Below the pieces are notes generated by a model. The model did no database searches, was not told where the DNA came from, and saw only the letters and a program-made list of their open reading frames with translations. A stretch of DNA of 64,000 nt from Diplodia intermedia (lineage: Eukaryota > Ascomycota > Dothideomycetes > Botryosphaeriales > Botryosphaeriaceae), in contig JAKEKT010000015.1 of NCBI GenBank assembly GCA_021495925.1, positions 1-64,000 on the forward strand. The letters run 5' to 3'. This document shows positions 11,758 through 23,895 of this stretch, in pieces. The stretch's first letter is position 1. Every line of letters starts with the position of its first letter. The translations under genes and the position numbers were made by a program.

Positions 11758-12190
11758 ACTGTACATCAACTTTTTTCTGCGGAATACATACGCAACTGCA
11801 TCAATCCTAAATTGTGGATCTTGCGTTAAACAAACGAATGTAAACCCAATACTTCACGGAAAGTTGTCCGTGAATCAAGTGTCAGGAAAATCATAGTCAT
11901 TCAAATCATCAACTCCGAATTCATGATTCAGTATAGAAAACCCCTGGTCATGATCATACCCGGAATATTGACTGCCCATCGTATCGCCATAAAAAAAAAT
12001 TCCCGCTACTGCCAATCTATCACGTACCCGTGATGGCAATATAGTTACAAGTGTAGGGGGCCCGACGCGACTGGAGCAGTCCCAGTGAATCCCACCGGAA
12101 CTTGATCTAAGCCTGCATTCTCAGCAAAGGTGTAATCCCCATGTCCATCGCAGCCTCTAGTATAGATCTTTTTGTTTTCGTCTCGATGAA

Positions 12191-13936
12191 TTAGGTGACG
12201 GTGTAACCGCCGTCGACGCGGAGCTCGGCACCGGTGACGTAGTTCGACGCGTCCGAGGACAGGAAAGTGACGGCGCCCATGAGATCTTCGGGCTGGCCCA
12301 TCTTGCCCTGCGGAATAAGCGACGTCCACTTGTTCTTCAGGTCGGGGTTCTCGTCGAGAATCTTCTTGGTGCTATCGTCACTGTTAGAAATCACTGATGT
12401 TCCGATTTGCGTGGATACGGGCAGACTTACAGAGCGGTCAGCATGTAGCCGGGGCTGATGGAGTTCACGCGAATGTTGGCGTGAGCCCACTCGACTGCCA
12501 AACTGGCGGCCAAGTGACGGACAGCAGCCTTGGCAGCGTTGTACGGAGCCTGCGGCTGGGGAACGTTGACGATGGCGCCAGACATGGAGCCAATCATGAC
12601 AATGCTGCCAGGGGCCTTCCTCTCCATCAAGTGCTTGGCAACACCGACTGCGAAGAGATAGGTACCGTCAACGTTCACACCCCAGAGCTTCTGCATGCGG
12701 TCGTGCGGGTAGTGGATCGCATCGAAGTTCTCCGTGAAGCCGGCGCTGGTGACCAGGTTGTCAATCTTGCCGTGTTGAGCCTATACCATAGTCACTATTA
12801 TTGTACGAGAAAGAGCAGGATCGAATGAAAGGTCGTGCAGCAGCTTGTCCGTGGCCATCCGAAAGCTTGCGAACAGCTTGCAATTGCCATTGCTATAGCC
12901 AAGCTCGCATAGACGATCGGAGGCTCGGCCAGAATGTAGTGTTACGTCATGGAGAGATTGCAAAGCAATGATTTGCATGGAATGAGATCTAGTGACACTC
13001 GACATGCAAACCATTGCCGGCACTCTGCATGCGACACTCGCATTCTGGGGAAGCTGCAAACATACGATTGTGGGGCGAGGGTGACGGCGTGTCGGGAAAG
13101 ATGCGTACCAGGATCTCTGCGATCGACTCGTTGACAGACGTGGGGTTGGAAACATCGGCGTAGTGTGCCGTGACCGTGGGAACACTACATGACAGGGGTC
13201 GTCAGCAATTGCGCGTGCTTGTGAAATGCACGAGACGGGGGAAAGGCTCGGACTCGGAGGTGACACGGGTGAGGACCTTAGGCGACGCGTAGCCGCCCCG
13301 AGGACCCAGCCGGAAATGTGAAAGCTGCGCATCGCGACAATGCCGCAATGGGGTGGTCGCAGAAGGGCAAGGAATTGGTGCGAAGAACTTACACGTCGGT
13401 CTGGTGGTTTTCCTTGCGGAAAGTGTCCATGAGGCTCTTGGCCGACTTCTCGGCCTCCTCCTCTGCGCGGCTGTCAGCGTCGCCACAAGGTGCATTCGGG
13501 GCCATTGGTGCGACTTACTGTGCATATCGACGATAGCGACGTTGGCACCGCTGTTGACAAGAGCCTGGGCCATGACGAGGCCCAAGCCGCGAGCGCCGCC
13601 GGTCACAATGGCGGTGCGGCCCTCCATCGAGAAGCTGGCAAGCGTACGCTTGAAATGCCAGCCAGCGCGGCCCTGGGTCGGACGCGAGGACGGCAGGTTC
13701 TCCTCACCGGGGTATGCCCACTGAACGCTCTCGTCTGTACGGGCGAACTGGCCCTCGTGCTCGCCGGACTCACCGGGAGTACCGGCAGTCGTGGCAGCCT
13801 CGACGTCGTCCTTCTTCGCCTTGTCGAGACGCTGCGCCGTCAGCGACAGCGGGCGAATGGACTGACGAGCGGCATGCTGGGTGAAGAGGGGCGACGCCTG
13901 GCGGGCAGCGCGAGACAGCAGCTGAGGGCGAAACAT
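12191..13936 (-). CDS. Short-chain dehydrogenase/reductase with mitochondrial-type presequence
   Basis: Five exons, 13936-13519, 13462-13393, 13184-13109, 12780-12431 and 12371-12191, all with GT...AG introns (56, 208, 328 and 59 bp), encode 364 residues. The first ~90 residues are extra to the SDR core; the opening segment is Arg/Ser/Ala-rich and looks like a mitochondrial presequence. The cofactor loop TGGARGLG lies at 112-119, an Asp ends beta-2 (IVDMH, suggesting NAD), and the catalytic set is an IGSMSG serine (about 253), Tyr268 and Lys272 (YNAAK). The sequence resembles fungal polyol dehydrogenases of the D-arabinitol/sorbose/mannitol group, but the substrate cannot be fixed here. Introns 2 and 3 are long for this window and hold nothing obvious. 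It shares a 452-bp promoter with the plus-strand phosphatase gene. Confidence 0.9.
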
Positions 13937-14388
13937 TGTGAAGAGGGAGCTTGGTAGCTGGAGTGGAGTGCAGCGGCTACGCGGAGCTTGGGTGAAGGAT
14001 GTGTAGGAGCAAAGAAGGGGCAGAGAGCGGGACTCGCGCAGGAACACGAGCTTTTGTAAGCTGGCAGCGGTGAAGAGTGCGGGTGTGTCACCGAGACCGG
14101 CGGGAGGTCGAGACGAAGGAGGTTTTTGAGCTGGCACATGTGCAGAGCACGGGCGGTGACGTTAATGCTGGGGTAGGCGCGGCCCAAGCTCCAGGGGCTC
14201 CAGAAACTCGCGCCCCGCCCCGCCCCAGCTTTTCCACCGCCTTCTGGCCACGTCTTTGCCGCCGCCCGCCTAGCGCCGCCCCTTCAGCAGATCCTGACTT
14301 CGAGCTCCACCGAAGCCCTGGGCCTGCCCTGTTCCCACGATCCACCCTGACGCTGCCGCGACCCTGGTGGCGGAAAGCACTGCAAAAA
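13937..14388. promoter_or_regulatory. Shared divergent promoter, SDR / 5-phosphatase-like gene
   Basis: The start codons at 13936 (-) and 14389 (+) face away from each other across this gap. The gap is C/G-rich without a clear TATA box or a palindrome I could pick out. Confidence 0.5.
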
Positions 14389-15756
14389 ATGCTGCTCTAC
14401 CTCGTCACCTTCAACCTCGCGCGGGCCCTCGTCGATCCACAGCTGCTGGGCCAGACGCTGCTGGACGGCCTCCCGCACCGCGCGCCGTTGCCCGACGTCA
14501 TCGTATGCAGCTTGCAGGAGGTGTCGCCCGTCGCCTACGCATTCCTGGGCGGCTCGTATCTGACGCCCTACTTTGATCGCATCACGAAGAGCGTCGCCAT
14601 CGCCGCCAGGAAGCATGCCGACGACGAGAATGCCTACCGCACCGTCATCCTGCGCCATGTGGGCATGACTGCCATTGTGGTGTTTGCCAAGCCCGACGTC
14701 GCCGCCCGCATCAGATGGATCCAAACCGCTGCCGTCGGCGTCGGCTTCATGGAGACGGGCCACAAGGGCGCCGTCGGCGTGCGCCTGGCCCTGGCGACGC
14801 ATGCCGACAGCGACGACGAGGTGGAGATGACCTTCGTCGCCGCCCACCTCGCCCCGATGGAAGACAGCGTGCAGCGGCGCCTTGAAGACTGGGAGCACAT
14901 TGTCCGCAACCTCGTCTTCGAGCCCGCCGCAGACCACGCCGCGTCCCAGGTCGCAGGAGCAAGGGCGACAGCATCGGAAGGCGATGCCCAAGAGGGCGAG
15001 CAGGAGCCGCTGATATCCCCTTCGTACGCCTCCGGGCCGGCCTCCGCGCTGCGCGGCCTGTACACGCCGACCTCGCACGTCTTCTTCGCCGGCGACCTCA
15101 ACTTCCGCACCCGCGACACGTGCCCGGCCGCCGACGACCACCGCACCCGCTTCCCGCAGCCCGCCCGCCCGCACGACTCGCCCCAGCACTACTCCCAGCT
15201 GCTGGCCACGGACCAGCTCAACCGCGAGCGCGCCGCCGGCCGCATCCTCCAGGGCTTCGACGAGCTCGCCATCGCCTTCCCGCCCACGTACAAGTACTCG
15301 ACGCACCTCCGCCCCGACCCCATCACCGACCCCACCCCGTCGCCCGAGCAGTCGTGGGCCTGGGCCAAGCACCGCTGGCCCAGCTGGTGCGACCGCATCC
15401 TCTTCCTGCCTCCGCCGCTCCCCCAAACCTCGTCTTCTCCCTCCTTCTCCCCGCTCAAGTACACCTCCCTCCCCCTCCTCCCCTCGTCCGACCACCAGCC
15501 CGTCGCCCTCGCCCTCGACCTCTCCGCCGACGCGCCCCTCGCCCCTCCGGCGAAAGATGCCGACGACGATGTGCGCACGCGCCCGCCTTTCCCGCTCAAT
15601 CCCGACTGGAGGGCGCGCCGCGACGCCGCGCGCAGGCGCGAGATCGCGTTCGGCGTGCTGGCGTACCTGACGTGGACGTACGAGGGCAACGTCGTGCTGG
15701 TGGCGCTGGTGGTGGGGGCGTTGGGCGTGGGCGCCGTGGCGAGGAGTTTTGGTTGA
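14389..15756 (+). CDS. Inositol polyphosphate 5-phosphatase-like enzyme with C-terminal membrane anchor
   Basis: A single exon encodes 455 residues. Motifs of the inositol 5-phosphatase branch of the endonuclease/exonuclease/phosphatase superfamily appear in order: SLQEV (41-45, metal-binding Glu), AAHLAP (151-156), GDLNFR (235-240, catalytic Asp and Asn), PSWCDRI (331-337) and SSDHQPV (366-372, Asp-His pair). All catalytic residues are present, so activity is likely; the exact phosphoinositide or inositol phosphate is unknown. A basic stretch (RDAARRR) precedes a single hydrophobic segment at about 432-450 ending five residues before the stop, which predicts a tail-anchored protein facing the cytosol. 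The longer frame upstream lacks codon bias, and ATG 14389 starts right at the conserved domain. It differs from synaptojanin-type enzymes in lacking Sac1 and SH2 domains. Confidence 0.85.
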   Translation: MLLYLVTFNLARALVDPQLLGQTLLDGLPHRAPLPDVIVCSLQEVSPVAYAFLGGSYLTPYFDRITKSVAIAARKHADDENAYRTVILRHVGMTAIVVFAKPDVAARIRWIQTAAVGVGFMETGHKGAVGVRLALATHADSDDEVEMTFVAAHLAPMEDSVQRRLEDWEHIVRNLVFEPAADHAASQVAGARATASEGDAQEGEQEPLISPSYASGPASALRGLYTPTSHVFFAGDLNFRTRDTCPAADDHRTRFPQPARPHDSPQHYSQLLATDQLNRERAAGRILQGFDELAIAFPPTYKYSTHLRPDPITDPTPSPEQSWAWAKHRWPSWCDRILFLPPPLPQTSSSPSFSPLKYTSLPLLPSSDHQPVALALDLSADAPLAPPAKDADDDVRTRPPFPLNPDWRARRDAARRREIAFGVLAYLTWTYEGNVVLVALVVGALGVGAVARSFG

Positions 15757-18088
15757 GTGAGTGAGTGGGTGAGTGCTGTGCGAGCATTTCGTGGTCGTGG
15801 CTGTGAGCGTGGTTTCTTTTTTTGCTGGTTTGTACCGGCAGCATGGTGGTGGTAGTGGTGGTGGGCGTGTGTTGACTTGACGTTTTGTAGAAGTAGTATA
15901 CCTTCGGGTTCTGGGCTTTTTTTTTTTTCTTGCTATGACGGACGACGGCAGCGGTGATGAACGACGTATGTACATGAAACAGCGAGAGAGCGAGAGTATA
16001 GAACTGCGGGTATTAGACGCTCAGTCCGTAATAATGATCAGTCATGAACTTGCGTCCCCGTTCTTCTCGTCTCGTTGCCTGTCCCGAATATCATATTTAT
16101 CGCCGTAGTTATGCCCTCCAGGTAGTAGCCTTCGGACGGTTGTTCCAGCCGGACTGCCCACTCGCGGGGTCGGGGGTTGCCGTCCATGGACGTAGTCGTG
16201 ATATCGGCCAAGGACTGGCTGCGTATAAAGGTCTCTGCGGCACAGGGGGCGGAAGAGCAAGAAAACGTACATGGTCGGGGACCTCTTTCGGACTGTATGG
16301 ATTGGCATTTGTGCAGAGGACGTCTCGGAGAAACGCTCAAGTGGTTGCGCCACTTGTGGGCGTTAACGTGGCGAACAAGCTTGACGAGCTGTGCACGCTC
16401 TTTCTCGCTGCAGTTCGAGAGACGCCCTGCAGGCAGCACGACCCGCTACCTGCTGCACGGTATATATAATCTCCAAACGTCCTCCGGCATGGACCTGCGG
16501 GACCATCACGTATACATCGCCCGCCCCCCCCTCCCCAACATCCGACCAACCACCGCTACCTCTCTCTCTCTCCCCTCTCCCCCCGCTTCCCTACCCCGAT
16601 CAAACCTCGCCGCTTCGACGCCCCCGGGCGCCACTGTCGCCATATACCATCTCATGATTCGCGTTTCCGCTCTCCAATGGGATGCATCGGTAGAGGCCTG
16701 TACTCGACGATGTGATCCAGAATATCCAGTTTCTGTTCGTCGGTGTACCGGGAATGGAGGCGATATGCCGGAAAATCATCGAGGGGGATTTTGAAAGAGA
16801 AGCGGGATTGCAGAAAGCGAGATGGGGCGGGATTGGGCGGGCGTCGTTGTTGGGTGGTCCTGGTTTTGCGAAAAAAAAAAAAGAGCTGGAAGCCGACGAG
16901 GCCGGCCGACCGCCTAGATGTCGACGGGCCAGCTGTAGTTGGTGACTTCTGTCTCGACGGAGGCGATGTATAGGTTATCGTGCCGCATGTGCCGGGCGGG
17001 CTTCCGGTTTGAGCTGCGCGTGTCGAGGATGGATGGCAGGTGACGGAAAAAAAAAAGGCAGAACAGACGGGAAATTTACCACCTCGAGCTGGAGATGGGT
17101 TGGTAGTGGTAAATGGGAGGGTGTTGGTGTCTGGCTTTCTGTCTTGGATGGCACTGATCGGATCGGATCAGGTACGGGAAAAATAGGTGTTATTTTGGGG
17201 AGCCGTAGAGGAGGGATCTGTAGGGGAGAGCGGTGTTGCCGCCGTTACCAACGCTTCGGCGTCCGCGTGTGCTTTCCTCGGCTGAGATGGTGTTATTGAT
17301 GGTTAGTATATTTCTCGTGAGACTGATCGGAAAACCGGTAGGGTGCGGCTACCAAGTGCTCTTTTATAGACGCTGGCTGTTGTTTGTTTGGTATTTGTTG
17401 AGGATTTGCCTGTTTGTGCTCGGGTTGGTTTCTAGCTACTCGTAGAAGAGGAAAGGCGACGAGACTGTTTGGTGTGCACAAGTAGTGCAGCAATCAAATA
17501 ATCGTAACCATATATGCTTAGCTAGACCATCTGTTGCACGCGTAAAAGTTTGACCTCAAAATGTGCCTGAATCGACCTGTCTCACGATACGTGGACTGTC
17601 GGATCCCAGGTCTGGAGATATTTGCACAGTATGAATCTCACGTTGATGCTCATGTCTCTATTTCAAGGCTTTTCAACCCTCATCCGCATTCGGAGGACTT
17701 CGCGGTCTACATATTGCAAGCAAGACCCGGTGAAGATAGGGGGGAAAGCCGCCGAGGTCGCAAGCCAGCCCGAGCAACAAATCGAACGTATGTAGCCGAA
17801 TTCATTTCCGGATCATTATCGTTTTCCGCTACCGATCTGTCTATATATCTGTAGACGCAATCATCCTGCAGGAAACCCCCAAAACAAAAACTAAGCCAAG
17901 GAAAAACATATCTCATCATCGACCATTAAACGGACATAAACCTTTATACACACTATTCCCCCGCACACATACCATTGCAGTCACATCCCTCCACATCCAC
18001 CACCCTCCCCCCGCGCGAACCTTGGATATCATCATCACCCCCCCCTCCCACAAAGCCAAAAAAACCAAGACAACAACCCACAAACCCC
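15757..18088. other. Intergenic, no convincing gene
   Basis: Two convergent 3' flanks meet here. Open frames are short and contradictory. One minus-strand stretch at about 16040-16200 (ATG near 16187) has moderately coding-like codon use but no recognisable motif and no splice partner. CT-rich tracts lie near 16560-16600 and A runs near 16871 and 17047. I see no RNA gene. Confidence 0.5.
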
Positions 18089-19906
18089 CTAAGCAGACTT
18101 CGGCTCAACGCTCTCATACGTCGTCATGGCGCCAGTCGCCTTGGCGATGTCCTTGCGTGCGGCGTCGTCGGCGAAGGTGTCGTGGGGGACCCACTTGGCC
18201 GAGGTGTGGGGGGTGGTTTCCTCGAGCATGCGGTCGACCTGCTCGAGCGAGAGCCCCTTGGTCTCGGGGATCATGAAGTAGGCGAAGATGCCGCACAGGG
18301 TGCACGTGCTGCCCCAGACGAAGAAGACCTTGACGCCGAGGTTGCCCTCGTTGGCGTCGACCATGTAGGGGGTGACGTAGCCGAGGACGAAGTTCCAGAG
18401 CCTATGGGATTGTTAGTGGGTGGTGGTGATGGTGGTTGGGTGTGGGAGGGAGAAGAAGGGGGCTTACCAGTTGGAGGCGGTGGCGAGGGCGACGCCCTTG
18501 GCGCGGATGGGCAGCGGGTAGACCTCGCCGATGACGACCCAGGCGGCGGGGCCCCAGGTGGTGGCGAAGAAGAAGATGTAGATGCAGACGAAGACGATCA
18601 GGCAGATGCCCTGGGCGTCGCTGTTGGGCGCGGCGACGCCGACGATGGCGACGATGAACTGGCAGACGAGCATGCCGACGGCGCCGCCGAGCAGGAGCGG
18701 CCGGCGGCCGAGCCGCTCGATGGCCCAGAAGGAGATGGGCGTGGAGCAGACGTTGACGACGTTGGTGATGACGGAGATGAGGAACGAGTTCTTGAGGCCG
18801 ACCTGCTGGAAGAAGGTGGTGCCGTAGTAGAAGATGAAGTTCACGCCTTTGGTGCGTCAGTGCCGATGCTGCCGGATGTGTTGATGGGGTGGGGCTTACC
18901 TGTGAGCTGCTGGAACATTTGCAGGAAGATGCCGAGCATGACGCGGCGGAGGTTGCCGGAAGGAGACCAGCCGCCCTTGAAGCAGTCCAACCAACCAGAC
19001 TGCATGTGCTCACGCTCGTGGCGGAAGTTGGCAACAAGCTCGGCAAGCTCAGACTGGATGTACTCGGAGTCGACGGGCTGGCCACGGATCCTGGCAAGAG
19101 CTTTGGCGGCATCCTCGAGCTTGTCGTCCTTGACGTAGTAACGGGGAGACTCGGGAAGCATCAGGAGACCACCACCAAGAATGAGGGCCCAGGCGAACTG
19201 GATGGAGATGGGGATGCGGTAGGAGCCGGAGTCCATGCGGTTCTTGGTGGCCTGGTCGACGCAAGAAGCGAGCAAAAGACCAATGGTGATGGCGAACTGG
19301 TAGCCGGAGACGATGGCACCGCGGACGGACTTGGGGGCGATCTCGGACATGTAAAGAATAATGACGGCGGAGACGAAACCGACACCGATACCAGCAATCA
19401 GACGGCCACCGACGAGAAGACCGACAGCAGACGAGGCAACCTGGAGGATGACACCGAGCATGAAGACTCCGCAGCCAGCGACGACAGTGTTGCGGCGACC
19501 AATCCAGTCGGCAAGAGAACCAGCGAAGAGAGCACCGAAGAAGGTACCGCAGGACAGGATGGAGGTGATGAGAGACTTCTCCCAGGTGTCGTACATGTAG
19601 CCATCGAAGGCACTTTCGTCGGTGGAGTTGGGGTGGCCGAACTCTTTCTTGAAGCTACTTGGAGTTGGGAAGTGCTCAACACGTAGTATGGGGCGGAAGC
19701 ACGTACTAGTTCATTCCAAGAACACCACTGATGTATCCGGAGTCATATCCGAAGAGGATACCTATATCCAGTGGTTAGTGTTCAGGATCTCGCCGGGTTG
19801 GTTCTGTGAGCGCACCTCCAAAGGCAGCAAAGGCGCAAAGCAGGTAGGCCTTGACAGTGACAGGAGCCTCCACACGTGCGGAGATGTCGCCTTGGGTGCG
19901 GCTCAT
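18089..19906 (-). CDS. MFS sugar transporter (fungal glucose/monosaccharide type)
   Basis: Five exons, 19906-19816, 19761-19707, 19654-18900, 18846-18468 and 18401-18089, with introns of 52-66 bp, encode 530 residues. Twelve membrane segments are expected. Sugar-porter signatures are intact: GYDSGYISGVLG in TM1 (36-47), GRR after TM2 (about 101), PESPRYY at the end of TM6 (216-222), the QQLTG motif in TM7 across an intron, GRRPLLLGG after TM8, and PETKGLSLEQVD at the C-terminal side of TM12. The close match to fungal high-affinity glucose transporters such as N. crassa HGT-1 suggests hexose/H+ symport at the plasma membrane; substrate and affinity are inferences. The upstream flank is long (about 4 kb), which fits a regulated promoter, though I could not point to specific sites. 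Confidence 0.93.
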
Positions 19907-22900
19907 GGTGGGCGATAGTAAAGCCGGTGCGAGCTATGTTTGTGAGAGCTGGTGTCGGACGAAGAAAAAGAAGAGGCAGCGGCAGCAGTTCATATACGGC
20001 TGAGAGAGGCCAGTGCGCGGCGGTGGTGCTTCTTTGATCAACAAACGCGTGGTAAGCCGCCTACACGCGCGGCGTTTTGCGGCGGTCAGCTCCAGAATGC
20101 TTCTCCATCACGTCGTCGGGGCCCCATGGAGAAGCTGGGGGCTTCGGGGGGCGCTGTTGCACATCACCTAGAAGGCGGAGACAGCCAATGAGGGCGGCGA
20201 GCAGGGCTGCAGCGGGCCGGTCCAGGAGCTGGATTGGGAAAGCTGCGGTGCTGACTGCCTCTTTCACCCGCCGCCGCTCGCCGCCACAGCTCCAGCCCGA
20301 GGCCGGCCAAGCCGAGCGCAGGCGTCGCAGGAGCCGTGCGACCTTCCGCGTCAGGCCATGCGCATCTGATGAAGAAGCACGCCAGCTGTGCGGCCCTGGG
20401 AATCCTCAGACCCGGGCGTGTCCAATGGCTGCCCGGGCCCAGCGCGGTGGCAGCCCCTGCGCCGATCGCGCGCAGCAACGCAGAGCTTACACAGGAGTAA
20501 CGGTGCCATCCATAGTCGGGTGTGTAGTAGTAGTTCGCGGCTTCTTCCTTCGCCGGGCAGAGGCGGTGCGGCATGTGCGGCATGGATGCGGCAGCCGCGA
20601 CCCTCTCCACGGGGAACGAAACCTCTCCCCGCAGTCCAGCCGAGGCGCAAGCGAGCACGGCCACAAAGCGAGATCCATCTGGCCAGCACCGAGATCCTGT
20701 CGGCTGACAGTGGGGTTCGGCCGCACGCAAACTCAACGTCCAGCGCTGCACGAAAACAGCCTCGTCCAGCATTCCACCCATCTCCAACGCCACGCCAACG
20801 CCCGCGACTGCGCCAAGCCGCTCAAGCTCTCTGCCGCCGCAAGCCCTGGTCTCTGCCGCCATGCCGAGGTCATACCGCCCCTCTGGCCATTCACCGCGCG
20901 CCACAGCCTGGTCACGATGCCCATTCTTGGTGTTTTCAAGCGCCACACCGACCGGCATTCGTCTCGCCGCTTGGCATCCCGACTGATGCGCGCCGGGATG
21001 CTTCTCTTCGATTCGCCCGAAGTCGGTTCCTTCGGACCTCGCTGCTCGGGCCCTGCCGACCTGCGGATTTATCGACTCGCTCGTATGAGACCCTTCTTTG
21101 TGCCCAGCTCGTGGCGAACAGTACGCCAAAGGACCAGAGAAACGGACGCGACCACGTGGATCGCCAGCCGCAGCTGACCCGCCCTGGAAATAGTCAGCAT
21201 GCTCATGCAATACGCGCTGTGTATTCGCATCTGCTCCCATGTCTCCACAGTTGCCCCGGAATCTCCCTCATCTCCGGCCCCCAACTTCTCCCTAGCCGCC
21301 GTTCATTCCCCGGTTCTCGGACAGATTGCAAGTGCCGAATCGCCAGACCGACCCACCCCTCCACCTCCCGCCCTCTCTCCCCATTTTCTCCAGACCCCAC
21401 CGTAAAGAGTCTAGATTGCCCGATGCGTCTCCCCAGTCTCCACCCCTCCAGCTTTTTTTCTCGCCAACATCGGCAAATGTGCGGTCGACACGGCACTCTC
21501 CATGCCGCGGCCTCATCCGCTCAGCTCGATATTTCATCGGCACTAGATTTAGAGCCAGAGCCGCAACCCACCGCTTACCGCCGCAAACACCACTCCGTAT
21601 CCGCTCCCATCTCCGCTGTGCGTTCCAACCTCGGATTTCAAATCGTGACTGCAAAAAGCGCCACTTGTAGCATCGACCGTCCATAATAGTAACAGTTTGC
21701 CTAATTAGCATTCCTGCTAACGAGAGGAGACGTGCGAAGCATGTTCGTTCGCGCCCAGCCTCGGCCGCTTGCGTCTAGGCCCTCGTTCTGGGGAGCTGAT
21801 CACCCAACAATCACTAAGCAACGGGTGCGGCTCCCGACGAACCTTTTCTCGCCTTCACCGCGCCAAGTACGAAGCCAAGCACAGCCGCAAAAACAGCACA
21901 TAGCCGCACCCGACGCCACGTTTCCCGGTTGCTGGATCCGGGAACTAAAGAGCCGCATGACGCGCAGGGACTTTTTGTCCCGAGTCAAGACGACCGGTCG
22001 TTCTTCCGGGACTTACCCTCGGTCCCCCGTGCTGAGAGCGCGCGTGGTCGAACGACAGACCACCAGTTTTTTTTTTTTCCTCCACCCCTCGGGGTTCTCC
22101 GCCTCCCACACACACTCGTCTCCGCTTCCGCCTCCGCCTCTGGACCTGCCAAGCCTCCTTAGCGGCGTACTCAGGTCCGCTCGTGCCATTGATGGTCAAT
22201 GCCAGGACCCTCTTTTTGTTCTCATCGTCTCACTCTCACCAGTCAGGTGTGTGATATCTCTCAACGGGGGTGATCACGCGGGGAGAGTCCATTTGGCCCC
22301 TCTCCCTCCCTCCCCCTTTGGTGAGTTACGTCGGTGCTAGCCACTTACCTTTCTGTTTCATTGTCTCTCTTTCAGCGCGTGGCGACGGGCAATAACCCCT
22401 TTGACCTTTGTCATTGTCTCTTGAGCTGCCCTTCAAGCCCGTCATCGTCATCTTTCGCTCCGGGGATATTGCTTGTTGTCCACTGCTGTGAACCCCCTCC
22501 CTCTTTCTGACTTCGAGGTGGAAGTTACACTGCCCTTTCGCGTCGCACTGCTGCCGACCTAACACTCAGTCATGAAACAATTGCCATCATCCAACGAAAA
22601 AATCGGCCATCCCCCATTCGAAGCGTTTTGCCAGTGATACAGGAAATGGAACGGCCGCAACGTTGCTACACTGCGTAACGTACGAGCCGTTCACCCCCAT
22701 CACACAGAGAGTTTCCCAGTGCTAAGCAGCACTACTACTCTCCCGGCCCGTCGCCGTTGTTGGCAGGAGCGATCGACAGGGGGGTATTTCACTGCTTCTT
22801 CCGCTCAGCGATACGACACCACCTCCTCACCATCGGACCCGCACCATCACCGTTACGGACACCTCGCCTCCATATCTCTTTCCCTCAGTCGGCGCGATCC

Positions 22901-23895
22901 ACACCGGCAATTGCCACCGGCACGCTCTAAGCCGGCCCGGAGACGGACGACTAAAGGGAAACGCATCTTGGTAGTACCATCACATTTATAGCGGGTTTCG
23001 CAAAAACTGTGTAGGTCATGGAATAACCCATGTCCGAATATTTGCTTCACCTACCCGCCATCACGTAGGAAAGAAGATATGGGCTGTAGTACCGATTATC
23101 TGGTGTCGGGCGCATATGATCGCGCCAGACACTGAGGAGGCTATGGTTCAATCAATCATTCATCCATTCATTCGTCCACAAAATCACGCTTCATATATGG
23201 TAGTTCCTCCTCCCCCCGCTTCATATCCAGAAATTTCGACCAGGAAAGGAAAGTAAGATTTACGCCATCCCTATCACCGTAAAGCTCCATCAGCAAAACC
23301 ACCACCATTTCGGCTTCGTCTTTTCCATACTAACTACGCAGACCTCTCCAACTAATCCCAACAGTTCCCCCGTCCACACACTCCTTTTCTCATTGCTGCC
23401 CCTCCCCTCTTTCTTCCCCTCCCCTCCGCTGCTACTACTTACCGTCTCTCTACTACGAGAGCAGACCAACTTTGACGGATGCGTATTAGCTTTTTTTTTT
23501 TTCCCTTAACCTACTCCACACAACAACAATACGTAGCAGTCGTCAAAGCGTCAAAGCATCAAAAAAAGGGCGTCATTCAAAAGTTGCGTCAGGAGAACTT
23601 ATAATATTCAAGTCATGGCCTGCCATCATCATGCCATCATGCCATCGTGACAGATATAGACAGACAGACAGACAGACAAACGGCCTCGTCGACGACGTGT
23701 CAACGAGATGTGTGTGTATGTGTGAGTGAGAGAGGGAGGGAGGGAGGGAGCAAGCAGCACATGATCCATCCCATCCATCCATCCATCCACCACTCCCCAC
23801 AAGAGATCGAAATCGTACAGGATATGATGATGATATACAGCAGCAGGGCGGTCCCGCGTCCGTCCCGCCATCTCACAAGAAGCTCCCCCACCACC
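19907..23895. other. Intergenic 4 kb, no convincing gene
   Basis: The left part is the promoter side of the sugar transporter; the right part is the 3' side of the mitoribosomal protein gene. Long frames at 20077-21690 exist on both strands at once in G/C-rich DNA, with no domain, no consistent third-position bias and low-complexity translations, so I do not call them. CT-rich stretches (22060-22130, 22290-22320, 23390-23450), (GACA)n at 23658-23680 and (CATC)n near 23765-23790 are present. Confidence 0.5.

Larger units (their letters stand above)
10672..12190. other. Intergenic with simple repeats and one inverted-repeat element
   Basis: The two flanking genes converge here, so this is shared 3' flank. 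It contains G/T-rich sequence, a CTCCTCGTC repeat tract (10990-11066), TTTTC runs near 11190-11215, (GAC)n near 11390 and the short element at 11557-11757. I see no gene. Confidence 0.6.

Noticed and set aside
14284..15975. 563-codon minus-strand frame
   Set aside because: Antisense to the 5-phosphatase-like gene; its translation is Gly/Arg/Val-rich with no motif, a by-product of G/C-rich third positions.
17975..19138. 387-codon plus-strand frame
   Set aside because: Antisense to the sugar transporter exons; Asp/Gly/Val-rich without motifs.
20077..21690. Long overlapping frames on both strands (up to 432 codons)
   Set aside because: Open on several frames at once in G/C-rich DNA, with no conserved motif or clear start context.
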